Positions 9,244-17,318 of a stretch of 64,000 nt of DNA are shown one piece after another. Location of the stretch: assembly GCF_027319265.1 (NCBI RefSeq), contig NZ_DAHVNP010000028.1:1-64000 (forward strand), read 5' to 3'. A program made the translations under genes and the position numbers. This DNA is from Ferrimicrobium sp. GTDB lineage: Bacteria > Actinomycetota > Acidimicrobiia > Acidimicrobiales > Acidimicrobiaceae. The notes under the pieces are model-generated. The model was not told the DNA's origin. It was given only the letters and a program-made list of their open reading frames with translations, and made no database searches. Position 1 is the first letter of the stretch. Every line of letters starts with the position of its first letter.

Positions 9244-9391
9244 GTCATAGGATCCGTACCAGCGGCGGCCTATCGATCGACGCCTTCCATGGTCAACCCT
9301 CAGCCGCATGATGCCCATGCTCGATGACCACAGGCGTCCAACGGTCGCCGGGAGATCTTGCCACGTCCTCGCTGCTCCCCCTAAGCGTTTT

Positions 9392-10090
9392 CTAGAGCGT
9401 CGAACGCAGCCGGACCCGCTCATGCTCAGCCTGAGTGCGCAGTCGATTCAACTCCGACCTCAGCTGTTCGGTCAGTCTGGTAATCTCCGAGCGGCGTACC
9501 CTCGCGGTGGAGACGTTGCCCGAACGCACTGACAGCGGCATCAGCGAGGCACCCACCTCGATCGCGATGGGTGCAGGATAGATGAGCCTGGCGCCCACCG
9601 GCATCGCCTGTTCAGAACCAGCAATACCGACAGGGACAATGGGCACCATGGCCTTGAGTGCCAGATAGGAGGCTCCCTCTTCGAGATCCTCCACCATGGC
9701 ACCTCTACGGCGTGTTCCCTCAGGAAAGACCACGAGACTCGATCCAGAGAGGAGCGCTGCCTGGGCAATCTCCACCGCATCGCGGTCGGTGCCGTCCCGG
9801 TCAACAGGAAAGCCACCGAGAAGCCGCAAAAGTTTGGCGAAGATCGGATTGGAAAAGATGCCCGATTTAGCCATGTACGTCATCGGATCACGGGTGATAG
9901 AGCCGACCAACAGCGTATCGATATTCGAACGATGCGTGGGTGCCAGGATATAGGGAGGCTTTGGCATCGGAGTCTCATAATGCACCGTCGCCAACCAGAA
10001 ATGGCGATTCCAGCCCTCCACGGTTCGCTGTGCCCCCTGATAGAAGCGCCGCTCGAAGGCAGATGGTGCGATGTAGCGCGTTCGATCCAT
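9392..10090 (-). CDS. plsC: 1-acyl-sn-glycerol-3-phosphate acyltransferase family (PlsC)
   Basis: This 232-residue protein has the four acyltransferase blocks: HRSNID (Hx4D, about residue 53), a GGFPVDRDG block, FPEGTRRRG (about residue 123) and a VPVGIAGSE block. It acylates lysophosphatidate in phospholipid synthesis, or a related lipid acceptor. Its ATG overlaps the stop of the cytidylate kinase gene (TAATG), so the two are translationally coupled. A cmk-plsC-ispH neighbourhood is common in actinobacteria. Confidence 0.88.
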   Translation of the reverse strand: MDRTRYIAPSAFERRFYQGAQRTVEGWNRHFWLATVHYETPMPKPPYILAPTHRSNIDTLLVGSITRDPMTYMAKSGIFSNPIFAKLLRLLGGFPVDRDGTDRDAVEIAQAALLSGSSLVVFPEGTRRRGAMVEDLEEGASYLALKAMVPIVPVGIAGSEQAMPVGARLIYPAPIAIEVGASLMPLSVRSGNVSTARVRRSEITRLTEQLRSELNRLRTQAEHERVRLRSTL

Positions 10091-10740
10091 TAGCTTGGGG
10101 CCTCGACAGAGGCGCGCTCTGACTGGAGAGCCACGAGGCGAGCCATGCGCTCGACCAGGACTTCGATTGGTTCATCCGAGTTATCCACCAGAAATGCGTC
10201 ACGAGCCATCCTCAACGGCGCATCACGACGTACTGAGTCCTTTCGATCGCGATCGATCAACTCCAACCCCTCCTCCGGCCGCCGCTCGATGCGGATCTGT
10301 TGGCGCGCGACAAGATAGAACTTGCAGATCGCCTCGGGCCATACTACCGATCCGATATCACGACCCTCCACGACGCACGAGCCGAGGCTACTGATCTGCG
10401 CCCGCTCCAGCTCCAAGATACGCCGTCGTACCGTAGAGTCCGCTGCGACCAGTGAGAGGATCTGCTGGACCATCGGTAAACGCAGCTCCTCGCCGAGATA
10501 ACCGTCATCAAGCAGAGCACGATCCCCTTTGACGGTGATCCGGTGATGATCAAACCAATCCTCCACAGAACCGGGCTCCAATCGATCTTCGCTGAGGACA
10601 GGCGCCAGGCCCCAGGCGGCGACCCGAAAAAAAAGTCCTGTCGACAACATCGGCACAGCAAGACGTTCTGCGAGCCGCGAAGCGATAGTCGACTTTCCTG
10701 AACCCCCTGGTCCGTCGATGGCAACAATTGCCATCGTCAC
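10090..10740 (-). CDS. cmk: Cytidylate kinase
   Basis: Cytidylate kinase phosphorylates CMP and dCMP. The P-loop GPGGSGKST is at residues 10-18, and the CMP-binding and lid regions follow, including the VVEGRDIGSVVWPEA segment (about residue 120) and a DRKDSVRRDAPL lid. The 216-residue length is normal. The first codon is GTG at 10740, with an ATG two codons in (10734); an AGGAAG element lies upstream and could serve either. It is the first gene of a cmk-plsC unit. Confidence 0.93.
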   Translation of the reverse strand: MTMAIVAIDGPGGSGKSTIASRLAERLAVPMLSTGLFFRVAAWGLAPVLSEDRLEPGSVEDWFDHHRITVKGDRALLDDGYLGEELRLPMVQQILSLVAADSTVRRRILELERAQISSLGSCVVEGRDIGSVVWPEAICKFYLVARQQIRIERRPEEGLELIDRDRKDSVRRDAPLRMARDAFLVDNSDEPIEVLVERMARLVALQSERASVEAPS

Positions 10741-10927
10741 TATGACCAGACTTCCTGAATACGTCGGCCAGAACCCACTTCTACCTTTCGCCTACCAGCT
10801 GCTAGAATAGCAGGAAGAGAGCTGGTGAGGCACCTCTTCGTCAAGGATGAAGCGGAGCTTCTCGTTGGTTGTGTGAGCAAACCTACTGCAGGTGAACGGA
10901 AGGCGAAAGATCCAAGAAAGGTGATCA

Positions 10928-11887
10928 ATGGCGGAATCTCGATATGTAAAGGATAGAGGGTTAAGTGCTCGCATGGCATTCACGATCTTTCTTCTTGGGC
11001 TCGTCTACGTTCTCTTTTTTGGGCTCTTGATCGCGGTTGGTGTTGGCGCCATCACGGTCGTGATCATCGCCGTCGCCCTGCTCGTGGCGCAGCTCTACTT
11101 CTCAGACCGCATTGCGCTCTTTGGGATGCATGGTCACATCGTCACCCAGGAACAGGCACCCGAGCTTTACCAGATCGTTGCCCGACTCACCACTTTGGCC
11201 GACATGCCGATGCCAAAGATCGCCATCTCTGAACTCGACGTCCCCAATGCCTTCGCCACCGGACGGAGCCCCAAGAACGCAGTGGTGTGTGTCACCCGTG
11301 GCCTGATGCGTCGACTACCCCCGCAAGAGCTCGAGGCCGTCTTGTCGCATGAACTCAGCCATATCGCGCATCGGGACGTTGTGGTGATGACGATCGCTTC
11401 CTTCCTCGGCGTACTCGCCGGCCTGCTGACCCGATTGATGTTCTACTCTGAAATCTTTGGTGGCATGATGGGAGGAGGCTACGGTGGCGGGCGTGGCCGT
11501 GGAGGAGGTCGTGGCAACGGTGGGGGAAATATTATCGCCATCGAGATGACGATCATGCTGATCTCGGCAGTCGTGTATGCCATCAGTTTCTTGCTCATCA
11601 GTGCTCTCTCTCGCTATCGCGAATTAGCCGCTGACCGCGCAGGAGCCATCCTGATTGGGCGCCCAGCAGCCTTGAAATCAGCGCTTCTCCGCATCTCTGG
11701 AACAATGGGGCAAATCCCTACCAAAGACCTGCGCACCGCACAGGCCTTTAACGCCTTTTTCTTCACCCCAGCCATCAACCCCCGCAATCCATCGCTCGCC
11801 TCTGGACTCTTTGCCACCCACCCCAGTATCGAAAAGCGCATCGCACAGCTCGACGAACTCGATCGGGAACTCGGGAAAGCGGAATAG
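10928..11887 (+). CDS. htpX: Membrane zinc metalloprotease HtpX
   Basis: HtpX is a membrane-bound M48 protease that degrades misfolded membrane proteins. The zinc motif HELSHIAH is at about residue 139, with a third ligand Glu expected in the RYRELAADR segment. Hydrophobic helices lie at about residues 18-58, 150-180 and 205-230. A Gly-rich loop (about residues 178-200, GGGYGGGRGRGGG) precedes the last helix, a feature of actinobacterial homologues. AAAGGTGATCA precedes the ATG. The next gene, pspAB, starts one base after the stop, which is a recurring pair. Confidence 0.93.
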   Translation: MAESRYVKDRGLSARMAFTIFLLGLVYVLFFGLLIAVGVGAITVVIIAVALLVAQLYFSDRIALFGMHGHIVTQEQAPELYQIVARLTTLADMPMPKIAISELDVPNAFATGRSPKNAVVCVTRGLMRRLPPQELEAVLSHELSHIAHRDVVVMTIASFLGVLAGLLTRLMFYSEIFGGMMGGGYGGGRGRGGGRGNGGGNIIAIEMTIMLISAVVYAISFLLISALSRYRELAADRAGAILIGRPAALKSALLRISGTMGQIPTKDLRTAQAFNAFFFTPAINPRNPSLASGLFATHPSIEKRIAQLDELDRELGKAE

Positions 11888-11888
11888 C

Positions 11889-12458
11889 GTGGGTTTCTTT
11901 GCTACCATTTTGGGTAAATCCAAGCAGGTCAATGCAAACCTTGACTCAATCTTTGCCCTGTCGAGTGCCGCCATCACGCTCCAAGTGTCAGCGAACCTTG
12001 TACCCACCATGCAGGCGGCCGTGGTCTTCAAGCCGGCCTCCGGGGCGGCGTTCGCCAACACCGAATCCGAGTTCCAAGACGTTCTCAAGGAGATGTCCGA
12101 CGTCAAGATCTCACTCTCAACCGACTCCTATGGATACCGTTGGGTCGTGATCAACGGCGACGACCTGGAGACCGTCGTAACCGCCTCTCATGCAGTGAAC
12201 CGCAGTCTTGAGGACCACGGCTTCTCACCGCAGCTCCTCTGTTCGCTCTACCCCTTTCAGGACACGAAGGATCAGAGCATGGTCTACTGGGTCTATCTCT
12301 ATAAGCGTGGAACGTTCTATCCCTTCGTACCCCTCGCTCACGAACGTCGCGACAACGAAAAGGAACTCTCCCTGAAGGCAATTGTCGGTACCGACCTCCC
12401 AGTGGAGACCGACATACAGCGGTGGTTTCCTCTTTGGGATATACCGATTCACCCCTAG
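11889..12458 (+). CDS. pspAB: PspA-associated protein PspAB
   Basis: The 189-residue protein begins at GTG 11889 (VGFFATILGKSK), one base after htpX, with a purine-rich ribosome site inside the htpX end. It matches the PspAB family: an LPSAAIT-like start (ALSSAAITLQ), a central ALVTDLHAVN-like block (TASHAVNRSLEDHGF), and a C-terminal YLYKRGTFYPF motif followed by DLPVE. PspAB is linked to envelope stress through PspA in actinobacteria. No pspA lies in this window. Function beyond that association is not established. Confidence 0.85.
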   Translation: MGFFATILGKSKQVNANLDSIFALSSAAITLQVSANLVPTMQAAVVFKPASGAAFANTESEFQDVLKEMSDVKISLSTDSYGYRWVVINGDDLETVVTASHAVNRSLEDHGFSPQLLCSLYPFQDTKDQSMVYWVYLYKRGTFYPFVPLAHERRDNEKELSLKAIVGTDLPVETDIQRWFPLWDIPIHP

Positions 12459-12878
12459 CACCACATCAGTCCAAAACCGTAGCTATCGCTCACGCGGGAT
12501 CACCATCACTTTGAATCGATGGCGCATGCTCGCATCATTCTCATGGCGCGTGACCGCTCCCTCAGGAGGACGAGTCGACCGAGCGCATCACAGTACAGCC
12601 AACCGCGGCGATCCACGGGCCCAGCGATCCCTGGCACACGGACTGTTTCAGGTTAACAACAGTGACGAAATTCCTTTTAAGGGCCCTCGCCGCCGGTCTG
12701 CCTAGTTCCAGACTCACAATCTGCGTTGATGTCCCTGCCGCACTACTGCCCTCCACCACCAAGTAATTCGTAGGTAGAATACCGATGTTACTGCCGTCAT
12801 GACCACTACTCCTTGAGCAACCATACCGAAGACAAAACAGCGGTGATGGATCAGGTAGATACGATCGACAGGTGCAGA
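12459..12878. other. Intergenic stretch, no gene seen
   Basis: About 420 bases between pspAB and the convergent GGDEF-EAL gene. Several short frames exist on both strands but none has recognisable protein composition or a ribosome site. It probably holds the terminators of both genes, though no strong hairpin with a T-run was found by eye. Confidence 0.4.
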
Positions 12879-15278
12879 CTAAGCAGATAATCCACCAGAA
12901 CGATTGAATACGCTATGTTTATCTACCAGTCTCACGAGTTCCTCTCGTGGCACTGGTTTTGAATACAGATAGCCTTGCATGTACTCGCAGCCCAGCTCAG
13001 CCAACCGTCGGGCCTGTTGTATGGTCTCAACACCCTCTGCGATAACATCCATGTTGAGCCCATTAGCGATAGCGATGATAGCTGTCACCAACGTATCTGA
13101 TACCGATACACCGCCACCGAGCGTCTCAACGAACGACCGATCAATTTTAAGCAAATCGACGGGTAACGTCCGCAAGTACGCTAGAGAAGAGTATTCAGTC
13201 CCGAAATCATCAAGGGCAACACGCACCCCTCGACTGCGTAACTTCTGTAGTTGCCCATCCGTCATCGTAAGATCACTCATGAGCGATGATTCAGTGATTT
13301 CGACACAAACTGCCTCACCGTCGAGGCGCGACTCCCTCAAAGCAGCGACCAGCAAAATGTCAATCCTATCCCTGCGGAACTGTTCGACCGAGAGGTTGAC
13401 GTTCAGACGTGCACGTGCGAGAGCTGGGTGAGATGCTCTGATGGTGACGAGGTCTTTAACCGCGTTGACAAGAACCCATCTACCAATGTCAATGATCGCG
13501 CCGGTCTGTTCAGCGAGCTTGATGAACTGGTCCGGGGCCAGAACCCCATGCTTTGGGTGGCGCCACCTGACGAGAGCTTCAACGGCCACAATAGTATTTG
13601 ACTTCATGTCGACAATAGGATGATATACCAGGAAGAGTTCTTCTTGGCGAACCGCGTTATGCAGATCGACTTCGAGATCCGCATGGGCCTCTACTGACTT
13701 ACGAATACTATCAGTGAACACCGCAATGGAACTGGGACTGCTGGACTTCGCTTCATACATTGCAAGATCCGCATTCTCTATGAGTCTCTGGACATCCAAT
13801 GTGGAATCGATGGTAGCGATCTCTATCCCCACCGCAGCTGAGATACGATAGACCGACTGATGGACATTGATCGTCCTCCCAAGTGCTTCGGTGATGTTCG
13901 CAGCTATCGTTATCGCATCTGATGCGTCAGCAATATCTCTTTCGATGACGACAAACTCATCGCCGCCCATTCTGAACACTGCGCCAGTTTTACTACAGGA
14001 GGCTTCTAGACGCTGCGCAACTTCACGTAATACAGCATCACCACCGCTGTGACCCAGCGTATCATTAAGCATTTTGAAACGGTCGAGATCAATAAAAAAA
14101 ATAGCAATTTTAATACCATAATAACGGCTATTAGCCTCATCAACAAGCGCACTAATATATTCATCAAGGTACTTTCGATTACCAAGCCCGGTTAAATAGT
14201 CATGAGTGGATTGATAGTGGAGCCGCCGCTGGGCGTCATCTGACTCTCCCAGTGCGGAAGACAATCTGATGAGCGCAAGGAGTGCGACCACAAAAGCCAA
14301 CCCACCAAGTATGTTCCGAGTGAAAGTAGTCTCGTTAGGAGCAAGCAAGAGAATTGGCATCGCGAGAAAACTCACCCCTATTATGACTAGTCTTGGAATG
14401 AGACGAGGATTACGGTTTACAGATGATGGTTCTGTAAGTGTATGTACAGTAGGATCGACCGTCATTAAGATGAATGTCAATAATGAAACCGAATACGGTA
14501 GGTTCATTAATCCGAAGGAGAGATTGATCCGATGAACCTCATCCAGCAAATAGAGAGCGTCTCCAATGAACATCGAACACATCGTAAGTAACAATAAGAC
14601 ATCAGTGGTTGTCAGCCGCCTCTGTAGCAGCAGCTCAATTCGCACCGTCAAGGATACCAAGACGGCCGACAGAGTAGGGTATATTGCCAGCACGATGATC
14701 ACTCGAAGTGAAATATGTTGGTTAGCCAGTGGACTGATAATAAAAGCCCATGCGATTCCGAATATCAGCACTCCGGTCATGAGGGTTTCGATGATCGCAC
14801 CATTGCGATTTGCTTTCGGTCCCTCCTGTATTTTAAGAATCCCACTCAACACGATCACTAGGAGCACGTATCCTGAGAGGGAGACCACGCTGGGCAACCA
14901 AGGCCGATTCGGCGTGAGATTACCGAAGGAGTGCAAGAGTGCCCGTAACGCGGATCCGATCATGAACATAACGAGCGATGTTGCTATGAGCACCCAGACC
15001 CATACTTGGTTTGGTCGGTAACGCAGTACATACCGGATGATACTGGCTAGCGTAACGATTCCTAAGAGCGTATAGGCAAGTGTCATTTCAATGTGGAGGA
15101 ATTCGAGAGATTCGATCAGCACCCATAGGGTGATGAAACCCAGGGCAGCAGGCCGCTTCAGGAGATTACGGGCCTCGTCAGAAACCAGCGACTGGGGATA
15201 CTTGCGGGCGATCCATTGCGGAAGCTTTGCATGAGGGTCTTCGCCAGTCGCTTGATGCTGTCTTGCAATGGGGCACAT
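12879..15278 (-). CDS. Membrane-bound GGDEF-EAL cyclic-di-GMP protein
   Basis: The N-terminal half has about nine to ten hydrophobic helices. A GGDEF domain with MGGDEF follows (at about 13952-13966) and then an EAL domain with EALVRW (13565-13580). Both catalytic signatures are intact, so it could make or break c-di-GMP. The DDFG loop reads DDFGTEYSS where DDFGTGYSS is usual. I start at ATG 15278 (MCPIARQ); the frame extends to a TTG at 15317. The gene uses more A+T-ending codons than its housekeeping neighbours, and an IS element lies just upstream, so it may be acquired. Sensor ligand is unknown. Confidence 0.9.
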   Translation of the reverse strand: MCPIARQHQATGEDPHAKLPQWIARKYPQSLVSDEARNLLKRPAALGFITLWVLIESLEFLHIEMTLAYTLLGIVTLASIIRYVLRYRPNQVWVWVLIATSLVMFMIGSALRALLHSFGNLTPNRPWLPSVVSLSGYVLLVIVLSGILKIQEGPKANRNGAIIETLMTGVLIFGIAWAFIISPLANQHISLRVIIVLAIYPTLSAVLVSLTVRIELLLQRRLTTTDVLLLLTMCSMFIGDALYLLDEVHRINLSFGLMNLPYSVSLLTFILMTVDPTVHTLTEPSSVNRNPRLIPRLVIIGVSFLAMPILLLAPNETTFTRNILGGLAFVVALLALIRLSSALGESDDAQRRLHYQSTHDYLTGLGNRKYLDEYISALVDEANSRYYGIKIAIFFIDLDRFKMLNDTLGHSGGDAVLREVAQRLEASCSKTGAVFRMGGDEFVVIERDIADASDAITIAANITEALGRTINVHQSVYRISAAVGIEIATIDSTLDVQRLIENADLAMYEAKSSSPSSIAVFTDSIRKSVEAHADLEVDLHNAVRQEELFLVYHPIVDMKSNTIVAVEALVRWRHPKHGVLAPDQFIKLAEQTGAIIDIGRWVLVNAVKDLVTIRASHPALARARLNVNLSVEQFRRDRIDILLVAALRESRLDGEAVCVEITESSLMSDLTMTDGQLQKLRSRGVRVALDDFGTEYSSLAYLRTLPVDLLKIDRSFVETLGGGVSVSDTLVTAIIAIANGLNMDVIAEGVETIQQARRLAELGCEYMQGYLYSKPVPREELVRLVDKHSVFNRSGGLSA

Positions 15279-15393
15279 AAGTATTCCATCGGCAGCCTGC
15301 GTCAGGCGCTTAAGCAACCCTTCAGCGTCCTTGCACTGCCGATGCTCTCCTGAAGTCCATGGTCAACAAAACCCCGTCGTTCTGCGTATGCTA

Positions 15394-15401
15394 TTGCACA
15401 T
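15394..15401. repeat. Left target-site duplication (TTGCACAT)
   Basis: Eight bases TTGCACAT lie directly outside the left inverted repeat and recur directly outside the right one at 16450-16457. An 8-bp duplication is what IS1595-family elements make. Confidence 0.85.
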
Positions 15402-16432
15402 AAGGGATATCCATCTGAGCCGGCTCCTGGTCAGGGGGCCGATCTCCAGGGGTGTTCTGCGTGAGGCCGGTCGAAGGTCGGCGGATGCCCTCGTCTCCAC
15501 GGCGGCACCTTCTTCGACTTGGAGCTGGCGGTAGCGCACCGGGTCGTGGTCGACAGCGAGCTCGAGCAGTCGGTAGAAGAGGAGCCCCCGACTCGTCAAG
15601 CGTCGGCGATTGAAGCGCAAAGACCCGCTCGTTGAGGTAGTTCGAGAGATAAGCCTCGTCGAAGCGACCCTGATGAGTGCTCGCGAGCCACCGTTTGGCG
15701 AGCGAGGCAACCCGATGCACACCCGGGAGCACGACGTGGGCGGGCTGCCCACTGCGCTTGACATTGATCGGCTTGTGGACGTAGCGGTCTCGGATGGCTG
15801 GCGGATAGCTCGACCAGGTATCAGTGACGATCAACGATCCCTCTTCGACGTTCTCGGTGACGAAACGCTCGAACGAGGCCGCAGACGCGTCGGTGAGTAC
15901 TTCCATGCGGCACCGACCGAACCCTCGGAGCTCGACGGCCACGCCGACCAGGACCTTCTTGCCCTTCTGCTGGCCGCCACGAAGCCCGGGCTCTTCGCCA
16001 CCGAAGTAGGTCTCGTCAACTTCGACGGTGCCGGTGAGCCGGTCGCGTCCGGGACGGACAAGCACCGAGCGGAGTCGGTGCAACATCGCCCAGGCCGTCT
16101 GGTAGGCGCCGAACTCAAGGATCCGCTGCAGGCTCTGTGCCGAGACCCCGTCCTTTACCGTCGCGAACTGCCAGCACACCGTGAACGGCGTCGGTCGAAC
16201 AGCGTACCTGCCGTCACGGCCGTGCGCCGGTGGCAGCTGGCGCACTTGAAGCCCCCCCGGCCACGACCCAGTCACTCAGGTTCTCGCACTGCGGGCAGAC
16301 GAAGCCCTCCGGCCAGCGCAGCCACGCGAGGTAGTCAGCATCGGTCTCGAACCACGACTGGAACTCGCCGGTCGAGCGTGGGTAGTGCACTCCCGCTTTG
16401 CGATGGGCGACCATGGCTCCAACATAGTCCAC
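15402..16432 (-). pseudogene. IS1595 (ISXO2-like) transposase, frameshifted
   Basis: The N-terminus MDYVGAMVAHRKAGVHYPRS and first zinc knuckle (VCPQC) are in one frame. The second knuckle (KCASCHRRTAVTAGTLFDR) is in another, after a run of G bases. The catalytic region, from TPFTVCWQFATVKDG through EVDETYFGGEEPGLRGG to HRVASLAKRWL, is in a third. The C-terminal block FNRRRLTSRGLLFYRLLELA is shifted again. At least three frame disruptions therefore separate recognisable blocks, so no intact DDE-type transposase can be made. The longest surviving frame, about 16275 to 15391, carries the catalytic part. Confidence 0.9.
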
Positions 16433-16449
16433 TCAGATGGATATCCCTT
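15402..16449 (-). mobile_element. IS1595-family insertion sequence (ISXO2-like transposase), decayed coding region
   Basis: The 1048-base element is bounded by perfect 18-bp inverted repeats: AAGGGATATCCATCTGAG at 15402-15419 and its complement at 16432-16449. It is flanked by the 8-bp direct repeat TTGCACAT. Between them lies a single minus-strand transposase that is frameshifted at several points. The perfect ends and target duplication indicate a fairly recent insertion, while the broken transposase means it could now move only in trans. The insertion lies in the intergenic region between the GGDEF-EAL gene and the SAM-decarboxylase-like gene. Confidence 0.92.
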
Positions 16450-16457
16450 TTGCACAT
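16450..16457. repeat. Right target-site duplication (TTGCACAT)
   Basis: This is the second copy of the 8-bp target duplication, directly abutting the right inverted repeat of the IS1595-type element. Joining the two copies restores an uninterrupted ancestral sequence. Confidence 0.85.
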
Positions 16458-16508
16458 ATACCGTTACGGCTCCGACCAGGGTGACAAACTCCTCATGTGC
16501 AGCCAGTC

Positions 16509-16547
16509 CCTACCTGCACTAGAACTGACCCGCAGAGTTCGGGTAGG
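16509..16547 (+). promoter_or_regulatory. Candidate structured leader RNA upstream of the SAM-decarboxylase-like gene
   Basis: Two nested stems are visible: CCTACC (16509-16514) with GGTAGG (16542-16547), and inside it GAACT (16522-16526) with AGTTC (16536-16540) closing a GACCCGCAG loop. Further downstream is the self-complementary CTTCGCGAAG (about 16583) and a GCAACC...GGTGC segment (16617-16650). The region is about 280 bases upstream of the gene on the same strand. The folding was done by eye and no known riboswitch class is matched. Confidence 0.25.
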
Positions 16548-16770
16548 CCACGGGTACTGTAGTCCTGCCATTGGGTTCTCCGCTTCGCGAAGATCGAAGC
16601 CACCTGGGCAAGGACGCCAGCAACCGACTCACCCTAGGTGCAATCAGCCCCGATTCCACACATAATGATTTCGTCAGGACTGTCAGACACTTTACGCATC
16701 AAAGCGGGATCGCTAATCAATTGCTGGAAATCGACAGGACGGGAGACTGGCCTGTAGGTAAAGGCATCAA

Positions 16771-16787
16771 CCAACCACTAGGGTTGG
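16771..16787 (+). promoter_or_regulatory. Inverted repeat directly before a start codon (hairpin or operator)
   Basis: CCAACC (16771-16776) and GGTTGG (16782-16787) form a perfect 6-bp inverted repeat around ACTAG, ending three bases before the ATG at 16791. There is no Shine-Dalgarno in this interval. The hairpin could mask ribosome entry or be a repressor site. Confidence 0.35.
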
Positions 16788-16790
16788 CAC

Positions 16791-17168
16791 ATGGTGTTAG
16801 CGCAAGACGAAAGCCATGGGAACGAACACATCGATCTAGCCCCTTCGATTTACCGGCAGCGACTGGTAATAGAAGGCCGCAGAGAGCTGCCAATCGGCGA
16901 TAAGGATATCCAAGAGTATCTCTCGCGCCTCTCGGACGTATGTGGAATGACCCTTCTCATAGATCCCGTAACTCATAGATCCGACCGTTTTGGTTGGGCC
17001 GGCTGGGTGCATTGGGAAACCTCCGGCGCCCATTTCTATGCATGGGAGACTCCGCTGGTTTTTTTTAGCGTGGACATTTATACCTGCTTAGCATTCGAAC
17101 CGAGTACGGCGGTCAGCTTTACGAAGTCCTACTTCGACGCTACCCATATTACATCTAGAGCGTTCTAA
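16791..17168 (+). CDS. S-adenosylmethionine decarboxylase-like (AdoMetDC/SpeD fold) protein
   Basis: The 125-residue protein has the size and order of a prokaryotic class-1 AdoMetDC proenzyme. It has an N-terminal LVIEG strand (about 25-29), then a WETSGAHFYAWE segment (75-86), and FFSVDIYTC ending at Cys99, which resembles the family's VDVFTC block. Aligned on Trp85, Ser78 sits where the self-cleaving serine that becomes pyruvoyl is found, and Cys99 matches the catalytic Cys within one residue. The usual Glu before the Ser is Thr77, and the proton-donor His position is Tyr83, with His81 two residues away. It may therefore act on another substrate, or be inactive. A GNAT/LuxI-like gene follows on the same strand. 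No spermidine synthase gene is present. Confidence 0.55.
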   Translation: MVLAQDESHGNEHIDLAPSIYRQRLVIEGRRELPIGDKDIQEYLSRLSDVCGMTLLIDPVTHRSDRFGWAGWVHWETSGAHFYAWETPLVFFSVDIYTCLAFEPSTAVSFTKSYFDATHITSRAF

Positions 17169-17318
17169 AGCGACCATACATGAATACATATATCTAAACT
17201 AACTCACTAACCACTATGAATGGGCATCTGACCTTTTACGACAAGAACTTCGGTGGGAATTGAATGCGATATTAACGGTGAACTTTAGGAGCATCCAAGA
17301 ACTACTACGGAGTCATAC

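Noticed and set aside
12562-12762. 66-codon minus-strand frame in the 12.5-12.9 kb gap
   Set aside because: No ribosome site or recognisable motif and no conserved neighbour; most likely chance.
16617-16650. SAM riboswitch core (GCAACC...GGTGC)
   Set aside because: Only this core-like segment matches. The closing stem and the other conserved elements of SAM-I or SAM-IV are not visible, so it is reported only as part of a structured leader.
16571-16903. 110-codon plus frame overlapping the SAM-decarboxylase-like gene start
   Set aside because: Skewed composition and no motifs; it overlaps the better-supported gene in a different frame.
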